Assembly (NCBI RefSeq): GCF_000875975.1
Contig: NZ_BAWW01000002.1
Span: forward strand, 62,001-126,000
Length of the DNA stretch: 64,000 nucleotides
Direction: 5' to 3'
Source: Parachlamydia acanthamoebae
GTDB taxonomy: Bacteria; Chlamydiota; Chlamydiia; Chlamydiales; Parachlamydiaceae
Shown: piece by piece, positions 38,150-47,557 of the stretch
Layout: each line of letters starts with the position of its first letter
Position numbering within the stretch: the first letter of the stretch is position 1
Position numbers and translations under genes: made by a program
The notes under the pieces: generated by a model
Databases searched by the model: none
Told to the model about the DNA's origin: nothing
Seen by the model: only the letters and a program-made list of their open reading frames with translations

Positions 38150-38536
38150 TTAAAGAGGTACAAGTGACGCAAACTATTTCTGCAAAAGTTTGCATTCATC
38201 AAAAACGAGAAATAAAAAATGTTTTGAAATTGGCTATTGGATATTGCAACGTTAATTACTAAAATTTTAACAAGTGTTGCTTTTGATTTTATGAGATGTG
38301 ACCGAGTTGAAATTGGCTGCAATAAAGCTAATGTCAAAAGTAAAAAAGTCATCGAAAAGTGCCAATTTATTTTGGAGGGAGAGATTCGAAATTATTTCAC
38401 TAATCCAACTTCTGAAATGTTAAATAATAGGTATTCTTCAGAAAGGACGTTTTTATTATATGGATTAGTAGTTGAAGATTTATCTGAATTATCTCGGTAT
38501 CTTGAAATTAAAAAACATATAAAAATTGTTTGTTAG
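38150..38536 (+). pseudogene. RimJ/RimL-type GNAT acetyltransferase remnant
   Basis: The 99-codon frame from 38237 matches the C-terminal half of RimJ/RimL-like N-acetyltransferases: CDRVEIGCNKANVKSKKVIEKCQFILEG and FLLYGLVVEDL. Just upstream, in another frame, KKCFEIGYWIL (about 38215-38255) is the conserved strand that precedes it in the family. The acetyl-CoA-binding region that should lie between these two is shortened, and the N-terminal third is gone. The gene is dead. The preceding bases from 37827 hold nothing recognisable. Confidence 0.6.
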
Positions 38537-38609
38537 ATAATTTGTTCTTAATATTTTTTCTGCCTTAATGTATAATAAATTAATTTATGTATTTTACTAT
38601 GGGTAGAAA

Positions 38610-40595
38610 ATGTTTCCTATTTCATGTTTAAGCCATTTTAATAAATGGTCAATTGAACTTAACTTGGTTTCCAATAAAGGTTGGGTCTATACCGAAAATG
38701 GAGTTGTTCCAAGTTCTGACAAACCCGCTTTATCAAAAGGCGAAATTCTAGAAAAATATTTATGTATTCTTCAGAAAGCTCCCATTTATAGTGTTGATGA
38801 GCAAGCCAGAAAAAAATTCACAACGGCTATAGTGGAATATGTTGATTCAGATAAGGACAAAGAAGCCTATCGAACCATGAAAAAAATTCAAGCTCTGATT
38901 GAAAAAAAAGAGCGATCCATAAGCAGGGATTTTTTTGGAAATGAGGCAAAAGCTTTAAATGTCATTCTTGATAAAAAGTTAGAGAACATTCAAGAAGCTG
39001 AATACTTTTTGCTATATGAACTTTTGAATAGAATCGCGAATAAGCGTTTATATGCACGTAGCTTTTATCAGATAGCGGCTATTTCTGAAAAAATTAACGA
39101 ATTAATGAAAAAGAGCCCTACCAATCTTAAACTGATATTAATTGGTGATTCAAATGTAAAAATTGATCTATATATAAATGAACATTTGTTATCGATTGAA
39201 GATTATTCTTTTTTCCTTTTTCTTCAATTTTGCTTCCATAATCCTAAAAGGGAAAAAAATGATGAGTTATTTAAAGAAGTCATTCAAAAGAAGGCAGAAT
39301 CATCTGATCACAATTTTAAACATTATTTACATGCCTTCTTGTCCATTTGCATCATTCAGGAATTAATGGGTAAAAGAGCTGAAGTGATCGATGATATGAA
39401 CGATCTTAATGAACAGATAACTGCATTTTTTGAAAATTCCAAAATTGAAGAACAGGTTCTGAGGGAATATTTAAAATTATTTGATTGGGATGCAAACACT
39501 TTTAAAGTGGATGATATCGTCTTTGATCTTTTTGGAAATCAAAAATTCGGAAGGATGGCTAAAGAAATCTTCGAGTGTGCCAAACCAATTGCACCTGTAC
39601 TAGATCAATGGTACACAGCGATGTATGAAAAAACTGTGCAATATCAAAAAATACATCCAAATTTGCCTTTGCCTGTTGTATGTGCTGAGACATTTGTTTC
39701 TAGCAAAGATTTTATTAGCCAAAATGACCTTAATTATTCACTTTTATCAAAAATTCAGAAATGGGAAGCAGATGCTCAAAGATCTTTTCAAAAGCCAAAA
39801 TCTCCTTCCAAACAATCTGCTTCCACGGCAAAGCCTCCTCAAAAAAAGAAAAAGAAAAAGTTAAGGCAAACTTCTTTTGTTGTTCCAGAACATGAAGAGA
39901 CTCAAGAATTTGAAGTTTCTGGTACAAGCTCAAAAATGTTTAAAGAAAAATCCACGGAGATTACTGCCCCTGCTCCTGTTATTTCGGAAAAATCAATCCG
40001 TCAGCAATTGGAAGAATCCTCCTCTTTTCGTGTTGCTTCCCGTGTGACAGATTGGTTTGATCAGACAAAAAGTCACCCGATTCTCAATGAGGAAAGTCTT
40101 ATCGTTCATAATTTTGCTTGGGCTGCTAATGAAGTGTTATGGTTATTTGGCATGCGCTATCCGCGAGAAAAAGCTCCTCAAATCTATGAACCCGCTATCG
40201 CCTTGCTTTGCCAGGTTGAACATGGCTTGTTTTCAAGGGCGCAAACTTTTCGAGCTACAGTAACGTTTGAGCACAAGATCGAAAAGGAAAACGTTTTCAA
40301 TCCTTCTTTTAAGTATGATCCAGCATGGATTTCTTACCATAGAGCTCTCACAAGACGTCCTCAAGAACAGGAAATGGTTGAGGAATTCATTGCAAATGCA
40401 AGAGATCAGTTCATTGAATTTCCTGTGCTACCATCTCAACGCTTTCACGTTGAATTACCTTCAGGAGTACTGAAAAAGATCTTTCCTGATGGAAGTTATA
40501 TCGAGTCTGTAACTGGATCGATTGTAACGATTCGCGATCCTAAAAATGATGTTGGTCAAAAGAAATGCCGGATACACTTTTTTATTGTACGATAG
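38610..40595 (+). CDS. Large hypothetical protein with a poly-lysine tract
   Basis: 661 residues with no signal peptide or membrane helix. The first 390 residues are helical and charged. A low-complexity linker (about 391-470) contains a basic cluster KKKKKKLRQ (412-420) after SKQSASTAKPPQ. It looks like a classical monopartite nuclear localisation signal. The C-terminal 190 residues are compact and more conserved in feel (WAANEVLWLFGMRYPREK, TRRPQEQEMVEEF, HVELPSGVLKKIFPDGS). No family is recognised. The two-part layout with a flexible basic linker fits an effector that enters the host cell, but that is inference. Confidence 0.6.
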   Translation: MFPISCLSHFNKWSIELNLVSNKGWVYTENGVVPSSDKPALSKGEILEKYLCILQKAPIYSVDEQARKKFTTAIVEYVDSDKDKEAYRTMKKIQALIEKKERSISRDFFGNEAKALNVILDKKLENIQEAEYFLLYELLNRIANKRLYARSFYQIAAISEKINELMKKSPTNLKLILIGDSNVKIDLYINEHLLSIEDYSFFLFLQFCFHNPKREKNDELFKEVIQKKAESSDHNFKHYLHAFLSICIIQELMGKRAEVIDDMNDLNEQITAFFENSKIEEQVLREYLKLFDWDANTFKVDDIVFDLFGNQKFGRMAKEIFECAKPIAPVLDQWYTAMYEKTVQYQKIHPNLPLPVVCAETFVSSKDFISQNDLNYSLLSKIQKWEADAQRSFQKPKSPSKQSASTAKPPQKKKKKKLRQTSFVVPEHEETQEFEVSGTSSKMFKEKSTEITAPAPVISEKSIRQQLEESSSFRVASRVTDWFDQTKSHPILNEESLIVHNFAWAANEVLWLFGMRYPREKAPQIYEPAIALLCQVEHGLFSRAQTFRATVTFEHKIEKENVFNPSFKYDPAWISYHRALTRRPQEQEMVEEFIANARDQFIEFPVLPSQRFHVELPSGVLKKIFPDGSYIESVTGSIVTIRDPKNDVGQKKCRIHFFIVR

Positions 40596-40721
40596 GTTTT
40601 CAAATTTTTTTCGATAGCTTTAGATATAGCGACAGAGGTGAGATTTTATTTGCAGGCCAAAGAAATGCGTATTGTAAGATAGGCAGAGATTAAGGTCTTT
40701 CCAAGTGCAAGAAGGGGGATT

Positions 40722-41081
40722 TCACAATTTTTTATAAACGCTTAAACCCGCTTTAACAGCCGCAAAAGTACCAGCTACCAGTGGAGCTAATGTACATACA
40801 GACGTCATTAAACTCATGCCGAATATTTTGAAAGCCGTCGACTCAACAGCTTTTGTTGGCCCGAAAATGATTAGATTTGTTCCAGTGACGATTGCTTGTA
40901 CTGTAAAGGCTGTTATTCCAGCGTAAGAGAAAGAAGTTACTGCGCTCGCTAAACCAACAAATGAACCAGCAGCTATGGCTGCTGTGATTTTAATTGTTTC
41001 AGATGCAATTTTTCTTACGGTTTTCCAGTTGCTTGTTTGAATAAAGGGCGTTGGTGCGTGGACTAGAGTGGCATCATACAT
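40722..41081 (-). CDS. Small membrane protein, paralogue A
   Basis: 119 residues. AGGGGAA precedes the ATG at 41081. The N terminus MYDATLVHAPTPF is followed by a basic segment and two to three hydrophobic stretches (about 30-67 and 88-112) rich in Ala, Gly and Thr. It is about half identical to the neighbour at 41277-41624, especially in residues 1-40. No signal peptide in the usual sense. Two hydrophobic lobes separated by a short loop recall Inc proteins. Upstream region is an almost exact copy of that before paralogue B, so both are probably expressed together. Confidence 0.6.
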   Translation of the reverse strand: MYDATLVHAPTPFIQTSNWKTVRKIASETIKITAAIAAGSFVGLASAVTSFSYAGITAFTVQAIVTGTNLIIFGPTKAVESTAFKIFGMSLMTSVCTLAPLVAGTFAAVKAGLSVYKKL

Positions 41082-41123
41082 AAACTTTCCCCTAAATTTA
41101 AATAATCATAGGCATTTAAGCTA

Positions 41124-41177
41124 ATTCTTAGCTGCATTTGTTGATCGAGTCAAGCAAAAATACGTTTCCAGATAAAG
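41124..41177 (-). promoter_or_regulatory. Duplicated promoter region, copy A
   Basis: A 54-base block identical to 41668-41721. On the minus strand it contains TTGACT (41153-41148), a 17-base spacer and TAAGAA (41130-41125), about 43 bases before the start codon of paralogue A. The identity is higher than in the coding regions. Confidence 0.6.
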
Positions 41178-41276
41178 CACAGGGATCAAATTTTATTGCA
41201 GACCATAGTGAAAAAGTTTATGAAATATAGAGAACAAAAAAAACTTTTCACTATCTCAACTGCAAGAAAAAAAATG

Positions 41277-41624
41277 TTAAAAAGAATTATAAACTTCTTT
41301 ACCAACTTTAAATGCCACAACAGAGCCTAACACCAGTGGTACTGTATATGCAGTAGTCATTAAGCCCCCTATAATGGTATTATAGGCTATTGAGTGTATA
41401 GCTGTTGCAGGACCTGCGAGCATTAGATTTGATCCATTTGTTATAAAAAAAGTGGCTATTCCGCAGCCGTAAAGTGAGCCTGCTGCACTCCCTATACCAG
41501 CAAATGAACCAGCAGCTACAGCTATTATGACTTTGATTGTTTCAGTCGCAGTCCTTCTCACTGTTTCCCAACCACTTGTTCGATTAATGGGGGCTGGTGC
41601 ATGAACTAATGTTACATCGTACAT
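41277..41624 (-). CDS. Small membrane protein, paralogue B
   Basis: 115 residues from the ATG at 41624, fixed by TAGGAGAG just upstream; the frame runs to 41681. MYDVTLVHAPAPINRTS at the N terminus matches paralogue A, as do the basic segment TVRRTATETIKV and the Ala/Gly-rich hydrophobic stretches (about 28-62 and 84-108). It arose by tandem duplication, since the promoter block was duplicated with it. Function unknown; lineage-specific membrane protein. Confidence 0.6.
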   Translation of the reverse strand: MYDVTLVHAPAPINRTSGWETVRRTATETIKVIIAVAAGSFAGIGSAAGSLYGCGIATFFITNGSNLMLAGPATAIHSIAYNTIIGGLMTTAYTVPLVLGSVVAFKVGKEVYNSF

Positions 41625-41667
41625 GAATTCTCTCCTAAAATTTAAATTATTTTTGATGTTTGAGCTC

Positions 41668-41721
41668 ATTCTTAGCTGCATTTGTTGATCGAGTCAAGCA
41701 AAAATACGTTTCCAGATAAAG
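41668..41721 (-). promoter_or_regulatory. Duplicated promoter region, copy B
   Basis: Identical to 41124-41177. TTGACT at 41697-41692 and TAAGAA at 41674-41669 on the minus strand, 44 bases before paralogue B's ATG. Confidence 0.6.
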
Positions 41722-42000
41722 TAGAAGGATCAAATTTTTATTGTGGGACCATAAATGAGAAAGCTCATAAAATGAATAACAAATATTTTTTTAGTTGTTT
41801 TCAATAGACAAAGTTAATGAAAGAAAGTTATTACCCCAAACTGAAAGAGTTGGAGCTTTGAATTTGCCTTATGGCAAACTTTGTGTGGTAGATGGAAAAG
41901 CTGAAACTTTTATCATTAGTAACAATGTTGGCAGAATATATCATTGCGTTAAGTTCTCAAAAAATAAAGTTTTTTTTAGAAGTTGATCTGACGTTGCCCA

Positions 42001-42053
42001 ATTGAAATACTATTATTATATGCAAGCTCAATTGGGGGGCCAAGTATTTCAAT
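42001..42053. repeat. 10-bp inverted repeat at the end of the multicopper oxidase gene
   Basis: ATTGAAATAC (42001-42010) and GTATTTCAAT (42044-42053) are perfect inverse copies 33 bases apart; the right arm spans the oxidase stop codon (42051-42049). It could form the base of a 3'-end structure. Otherwise 41725-42048 holds only a doubtful 63-codon frame (41795-41986). Confidence 0.35.
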
Positions 42054-43326
42054 GCATCTGTCCTCTCATGCTCCCACTAGGATTGCTTTGCATCCAATTT
42101 TCGGATCTTTCCATTTCGCGGAGTTGAGGAGGGATTTCATCGGCATGCACAGCTTCAGCTGTTGTATGAGGTGGATGTTGATACCAATCCGGAACTAAAT
42201 AGCTTGTGAGATGGTTTCTTACTTTAAAGATTGTGAACATACCACCCATTTCAATTACGCCAAAAGGACCTGGATTTCCTATCGGTGAGATATTAGCGGG
42301 AGACTTCATGTGATGAGCGCCTTGCATCTCAAACATCTCTCCCATGCCATTAATGTTCATGAGCCCCATAAAATCTGGGAAAAATTTTCGAATACGTTCT
42401 TCAATTCCTCGTTTATTAATTCCAGTTAAATTTGGAAGGTCATGCTGCATCTGATTCATGATGTGATGAGATTTGTGACAGTGAAAGGCCCAATCTCCAG
42501 GATTGTCGGCAATAAATTCTATATCTCGTGTTTCTCCGGGGGCTACGTTAACAGTATTTTCAGTGTACTGAGCGGAGAGGGGCAATCTTTTAGCTCCTTT
42601 TCTTGTGACTGTAAATTCATGTCCATGCAGGTGAATGGGATGACTATTCATCATGACATTTGCTAGGCGAATTCGCACTCGATCTCCAGTTTTTACCACC
42701 AAAGATTCAGTCATTGGATAAAGCACACTATTGAAGGTAAAAATGTTAAAATCTAGCATTTCAAAAGGAATAGGAGTCATTGTTCCCATTGGAATCCGCC
42801 ATTCGTGTAAAAAAATAGCAAAATCGCGATCGACAGAAGGTTCTTCCTGTACTTTTGGATGGATAATAAAAAATCCCATCATACCAAGAGCGATTTGAGT
42901 CATCTCATCATAATGGGGATGGTACATAAAGGTTCCATTTTGTATGAGTGTGAACTCATATTTGAAAGTTTGGCCAGGCTGAATTGCGTTTTGGTTGAGT
43001 CCTGTCACCCCATCCATTCCATTTGGAAGGATAATGCCATGCCAATGGACTGTTGTAGGTTCATTAAGCCTATTCGTTACATAAATTCGAACTTTTTCTC
43101 CTTCTGTAGCTTCGATGGTAGGGCCTGGGCTTGATCCATTATATCCCCAGCAGTTAACCCAAAATCCCGGAGCAAATTCTCTGCGTATGGGTTCGGCGAT
43201 CAAATGAAAAACTTTGACATCTCCATCCATTATCCAAGGTAAAGTGGCGACATTGGGTGTGATAACAGACTGAGCGCATAATGAATGAATGAACAGGAAA
43301 GTGAAAAAAATGAGATGGGTTTTCAT
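42049..43326 (-). CDS. Periplasmic multicopper oxidase (CopA/laccase-like)
   Basis: 425 residues with a signal peptide (1-19). All four copper-binding clusters are visible: HWHG (94-97), HPHYDE (136-141), HPIHLHGHEF (229-238) and HCHKSHHIMNQM (282-293), the last giving the type 1 site with Cys283 and axial Met. The protein has two clear cupredoxin domains rather than three and a Met/His-rich tail (GMGEMFEMQGAHHMK and later). Likely oxidises Cu(I) in the periplasm. The start ATGA overlaps the stop of the upstream TolC-like gene, so they are coupled in one operon for metal defence. Confidence 0.92.
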   Translation of the reverse strand: MKTHLIFFTFLFIHSLCAQSVITPNVATLPWIMDGDVKVFHLIAEPIRREFAPGFWVNCWGYNGSSPGPTIEATEGEKVRIYVTNRLNEPTTVHWHGIILPNGMDGVTGLNQNAIQPGQTFKYEFTLIQNGTFMYHPHYDEMTQIALGMMGFFIIHPKVQEEPSVDRDFAIFLHEWRIPMGTMTPIPFEMLDFNIFTFNSVLYPMTESLVVKTGDRVRIRLANVMMNSHPIHLHGHEFTVTRKGAKRLPLSAQYTENTVNVAPGETRDIEFIADNPGDWAFHCHKSHHIMNQMQHDLPNLTGINKRGIEERIRKFFPDFMGLMNINGMGEMFEMQGAHHMKSPANISPIGNPGPFGVIEMGGMFTIFKVRNHLTSYLVPDWYQHPPHTTAEAVHADEIPPQLREMERSENWMQSNPSGSMRGQMH

Positions 43327-44699
43327 TTGGTATCACCGCAGTTCGAAATTTTGTAGAGTTTGCCCCCTAAAGCTCTATCAAGCTGAACTCTTGCCATCCA
43401 ATAATTGCGTAATGCGAGGATGTAGTGGCGAAATGCGAGTATTTGTTGTCGTTTATTTTCTAGGAGGCGATCAATGCCAAGCCCCATAACGTTATAGAGT
43501 TCTTCTGAAGAGACTAGGATTTGATTTTGTGTGGGGATTATCCGATTTCTGTAATCTTCAATAATTTTTAAGTTATTGAAGATTAGTTTATGTGCTTCGC
43601 GGACTTCAGATAGAATCTGAATTTCTAAGCTAGCTAATCTGTCTTGGGCCTGTCGCAATTCTGCTTGAAGACGCATCCGTGCCGCTTGTCCATAATTGAA
43701 TAAGGGGATTTCCCCCGAGAAAGCCGGGCCAAGTGTATCTAGACCGTCAGGATCCCTTTCACCACAAATTCCGATTCGACCGTTTGTATACACCCACCAT
43801 TGTTTAATGCCTAATTTTTGGCATAAGCGCAGAACTTCAAAGCGGGCCATTTGTAGATCCAGCCTTTCACTAAAAGCTGTGCTTTCCAATTGTCCAATTG
43901 GATAGCCTTTACAATTGATAGGGGGAGGATCAGTAGATATGGTCCATTGCGGTTCTTCAAAAAAACCGAGCAATCGATTTAATTTCTCCCTTAATCGAAT
44001 GACTTCGTTCTGAACCCTGGCAAATTCTAGCTTTGATTCTAAGAAATGATTTTGTATGAGTTGGAAATCAAGACGATTAATATTATAAACATTTCTCTGA
44101 CGGAGGGTAATTTCATTTTGAATGGACAGCAATTCAACAATCAATAAAGTATACTTGAGATCCTGTTGAAAGGCTTGCAACTCGTAATAGGTTTGTTCCA
44201 CATCAAAAGCTAAATCTAAAATGTCGTTAGTCACTCTTAACGTAGTTTGTTCGAGCTCGACTTTTGCTACCTTTACTCGCAGGGGAATGAGAAAGAGATC
44301 GATAAAGCTCGCTGTGACGGAATATTCAATATCTGGCACAAATTTTCTTTTATCAGGATAGCGGACGAAAAGATCAAAAAAGGGGTTAGAAAATAATCCT
44401 GCTTCTATTAGGTCTGCAGTCGAAATGCCAATTTCTTCAAACGTTGCCTGGATGTTAGGATTATTGAACAAAGCTATTTGTACAGCTACATCAACGGTTA
44501 ATTCTTCCTGGAGAAGCTTCTGAATGTTTTCTTCAATTTGACTGGCATGATCCCTTTTGTGATTCCAAGTCACAATTTTATCGAGACGTCTTTCGAGTGC
44601 AGATGAAACAAACACATCATCTGATCGTTGTATTTTTTGGCAGCCAAAAACGAGGCATAAAATGGCTATAGGAATAAGATTGCAACAAAAGCTTGCCAC
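43323..44699 (-). CDS. TolC/CusC-like outer membrane efflux lipoprotein
   Basis: 458 residues. The signal peptide ends in the lipobox LVFGC with Cys20. The rest has the repeated structure of outer membrane factors: two homologous halves, each with long coiled-coil helices (for example LRQRNVYNINRLDFQLIQNH and the second at YRNRIIPTQNQIL) and short beta strands such as AGLFSNPFFDLFVRY and GEIPLFNYGQAARM. It forms the outer-membrane channel of a tripartite pump. No RND or membrane-fusion gene is adjacent, so it may pair with a pump encoded elsewhere. Coupled to the multicopper oxidase, suggesting copper or other metal export. Confidence 0.88.
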   Translation of the reverse strand: MASFCCNLIPIAILCLVFGCQKIQRSDDVFVSSALERRLDKIVTWNHKRDHASQIEENIQKLLQEELTVDVAVQIALFNNPNIQATFEEIGISTADLIEAGLFSNPFFDLFVRYPDKRKFVPDIEYSVTASFIDLFLIPLRVKVAKVELEQTTLRVTNDILDLAFDVEQTYYELQAFQQDLKYTLLIVELLSIQNEITLRQRNVYNINRLDFQLIQNHFLESKLEFARVQNEVIRLREKLNRLLGFFEEPQWTISTDPPPINCKGYPIGQLESTAFSERLDLQMARFEVLRLCQKLGIKQWWVYTNGRIGICGERDPDGLDTLGPAFSGEIPLFNYGQAARMRLQAELRQAQDRLASLEIQILSEVREAHKLIFNNLKIIEDYRNRIIPTQNQILVSSEELYNVMGLGIDRLLENKRQQILAFRHYILALRNYWMARVQLDRALGGKLYKISNCGDTK

Positions 44700-44838
44700 T
44701 CAGATTAACTCCATGCGTTTCTGTTTATGGGGTAATCCATACAAAGAGAGCACAATTTTGTAAAGGGAACTATTAGAAAATTTAAAAAACTTTTATATAT
44801 TGCAAGCAGGTTGCAAAATTATCTATTATAAGGAATTT

Positions 44839-47484
44839 ATGGTTTTAGAACCTAACACAGAGGAAGTCCAATTTCAAATTGGCCCCTATCAGGTGCTAAA
44901 AAGCATTAATCAAGGAGAAAAAGGGGACATTTTTCTTGTTTACGATCCTGTTAACAAACGCAAAGTTGCTCTAAAACGTCTTTTTAAAACCAGTAAAAAT
45001 ACACATTATTATAAGCAATTTTTAAACGAGGCGCACCTTACTTCGGAGCTTTCCCATTCTTCTATTATTAGCATTTATTCGATTGTGGATGAAAAGGATC
45101 AAGTCTATTACACCATGCCTTATATTGAAGGTGAAACACTTAAAGAATTGATAAAAAGTGCTCAACAAAGAGAGATCGACGGACTTCCGCTAAATGCCAA
45201 ACATAGTGTAACCACATTCGTTCACTATTTTCTTAAAATTTGTCAAGCTGTCGCCTATGCCTATTCAAAAGAGATTCTTCATTGCGATTTAAAACCATCC
45301 AATGTGTTGATCGGAGTTTTTGGAGATGTACGCGTTTTCGATTGGGGATTGGCAATTTCGACAAAACAAATCAAGTCTTCACATAAAAAAACAAAGACTA
45401 TTGCTGGAACAATCATTTATCTAGCTCCTGAGGTTGCTTTAGGAGGATCCCCTTCTATTCAAAGTGAGGTTTATGCTTTAGGGTTAATTCTCTATGAGAT
45501 TTTGACTCTACGTTATCCATTTCATAGAGAAAATCTCCATGAATATTACCAAAACATGTACAAAGAGAGTCTTGTAGATCCTGTGTACGTTTCTGTAAAT
45601 CGGCACATTCCACCTCTATTATCCCAGATGGCCATGAAATGTCTTGCTGAAAGCCCTGAGAAAAGATACCAGTCTGTCGAAGAAATCATTGAAGCACTCG
45701 AAATGTATTTGCAGATGCGCCCAGGATGGATTCAAATTGCAGATATGGAAACAAGTGTATGGGATATTAAAGAGGAAATTTCGATCGCTGGGCATGTAAA
45801 ATCCTTGGTGATTTCTCAGCCTTTATTTACGGAAAGCAAATTAGAAGCTCAGATTCAGCTCAATGAAGATTCGGATGGAATCGGTTTTTTGCTTGGAATA
45901 GCAGCTCCTAAAAAAGAAAATTTCAATACTTGCGACTTCATCTGGATCTCTTGTGATGACCAGAATAAGTCAGTTGAGCTCTGGCATTTACCTAAGCTTG
46001 TTTTTAAAAATCCAGAGGTCTCTCTCAAGAGAGAAGTCACTTATCAATTTCGCATAGAAAATACTAAGGAAAGCTTATGTCTTTATGTGAATGATAGACT
46101 TCTTCTCTCCCATGCACATTATGTACCTCAAAAGGGCACCCACATGGGGTTATATTTGTCTTCCACTGATTTTATTGATGAGATCAAACTTTTTGTGGAT
46201 TGCAAATATTTTGCAGAGGATCCATTAGGCTTAGGAAATTATTTTTTAGCTCATCATCAGTATCAAGCTGCCTTGGAAAAATATAAGAGCGTAGATACCA
46301 ATTCTGAGATAGGAAATGAAGCGAGTTTTATGGCCGGAATTACGCTTTTGGAAGAAGCAAAAAATCATGAAAGTTCAAAAGTTAAGGAAGCTTTAAGGAT
46401 ATTTGAGAAGTTGCTGGCGACATCTGCTGCACCTTTGGGATACTTAGGGCATACCCTTGTTTATCAATGGCTTAATGATCTAGAAAAAGAAATGCAGGCT
46501 TTTACAAAGGGATTAACAGCTTTTTCGCATCACCCTCTGATTGCCATTTTACAACAACATTTGGAAGACCGCATCCATGAGACTATTTTTGATGCTCAAA
46601 AGCATGGTCAGTTTATCTTAATCGCTCTAATCTGTCTTCCAACAGAGCGATTATTAAAATTTAAAAATCTCTTCAGATCATTAAAGCATCGCTTAAAACC
46701 CCTTTATTTTATCGAAGAAACTGAGTTAGCAGAGGCGGATGACGCATATCAATACCAGTCTCTAGCTATCCATTTAGCCTTCTTACTTGCCAAACCGCAA
46801 CAAGTTGATGAAATTCTAATTGCATTAATAAGCTCGGCTTACACCCTGCTGCCGCTCTTCGAACAAGGTCTCATGGCATTGATTGAATTAGGTTTTTGGG
46901 AATGTGCTCGGGAAAAAATAGAAATGCTATCGCAGCAATTTTTAGGTGTTCAAGCGATTGCACATTTGAGATGGATAAAAGAGGCGATAAACATTCATCG
47001 TAAAGAGGATATCCGCCTCTCATTTTTATCAGAACTCCCCTGGAAATTGTCGATTCAGCATTTGCGACCTGTTTTTCATATTCTTAATGAACTTCTGCTG
47101 TTGCGGCAAACCAATGTTGTGATTAAGACAGCTAAGTCATTGATCAAAAGACATGAATTACAACCTGAGCATCAATTAAAATTGATTCACCTAAAAATTC
47201 GAGCTTACTTTCAGGATAGGCAATGGGATTTAGCGGAAGAGCTTCTTCAACAGCATTTTAATGAAACACATGCCGATTATCCTTTTTTAATGAGCTGTTT
47301 GCGCCATATGAGAGAAGACGTCCCTTCTGGGGTTTCAAAAATCCGTGAAGAGATGTCTTTATGGGAAAAAAGACAAATTTATCGTGATTATATTCTTTTT
47401 TTTCAGTGTGTTCAGGATGCAAAAAAAGAGCAAAGATATAGGGTATTAGAGAGAGAAACATGGATGGGAAAGGGAATTTTTTAG
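44839..47484 (+). CDS. pknD: PknD-like serine/threonine protein kinase with LamG-like and TPR-like regions
   Basis: 881 residues from the ATG at 44839 (AAGGA upstream). Kinase domain at about 15-295: the Gly-rich loop is degenerate (NQGEKGDI), the catalytic Lys is K46 in VALKR, the catalytic loop is HCDLKPSN (148-155), the metal motif is DWG (168-170) and APE is 196-198. The HRD Arg is replaced by Cys. DWG also occurs in chlamydial PknD, to which the whole layout is similar. Residues about 310-470 look like a concanavalin/LamG-type beta domain, and the last 400 form helical repeats like TPR. It probably is cytosolic or type-III-exported. Phosphorylation targets unknown. Confidence 0.85.
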   Translation: MVLEPNTEEVQFQIGPYQVLKSINQGEKGDIFLVYDPVNKRKVALKRLFKTSKNTHYYKQFLNEAHLTSELSHSSIISIYSIVDEKDQVYYTMPYIEGETLKELIKSAQQREIDGLPLNAKHSVTTFVHYFLKICQAVAYAYSKEILHCDLKPSNVLIGVFGDVRVFDWGLAISTKQIKSSHKKTKTIAGTIIYLAPEVALGGSPSIQSEVYALGLILYEILTLRYPFHRENLHEYYQNMYKESLVDPVYVSVNRHIPPLLSQMAMKCLAESPEKRYQSVEEIIEALEMYLQMRPGWIQIADMETSVWDIKEEISIAGHVKSLVISQPLFTESKLEAQIQLNEDSDGIGFLLGIAAPKKENFNTCDFIWISCDDQNKSVELWHLPKLVFKNPEVSLKREVTYQFRIENTKESLCLYVNDRLLLSHAHYVPQKGTHMGLYLSSTDFIDEIKLFVDCKYFAEDPLGLGNYFLAHHQYQAALEKYKSVDTNSEIGNEASFMAGITLLEEAKNHESSKVKEALRIFEKLLATSAAPLGYLGHTLVYQWLNDLEKEMQAFTKGLTAFSHHPLIAILQQHLEDRIHETIFDAQKHGQFILIALICLPTERLLKFKNLFRSLKHRLKPLYFIEETELAEADDAYQYQSLAIHLAFLLAKPQQVDEILIALISSAYTLLPLFEQGLMALIELGFWECAREKIEMLSQQFLGVQAIAHLRWIKEAINIHRKEDIRLSFLSELPWKLSIQHLRPVFHILNELLLLRQTNVVIKTAKSLIKRHELQPEHQLKLIHLKIRAYFQDRQWDLAEELLQQHFNETHADYPFLMSCLRHMREDVPSGVSKIREEMSLWEKRQIYRDYILFFQCVQDAKKEQRYRVLERETWMGKGIF

Positions 47485-47557
47485 TAAATTTTTTAATTGA
47501 AATTTAAATCAAAATATGTTATTTTAAAAAAGGATAACCTCTTAATTAGGAGGCATT

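Noticed and set aside
38092-38352. 86-codon minus-strand frame
   Set aside because: Antisense to the GNAT remnant, whose conserved motifs on the plus strand explain the open frame.
41795-41986. 63-codon frame upstream of the duplicated membrane proteins
   Set aside because: No Shine-Dalgarno and nothing recognisable; it runs through the non-coding side of a control region.
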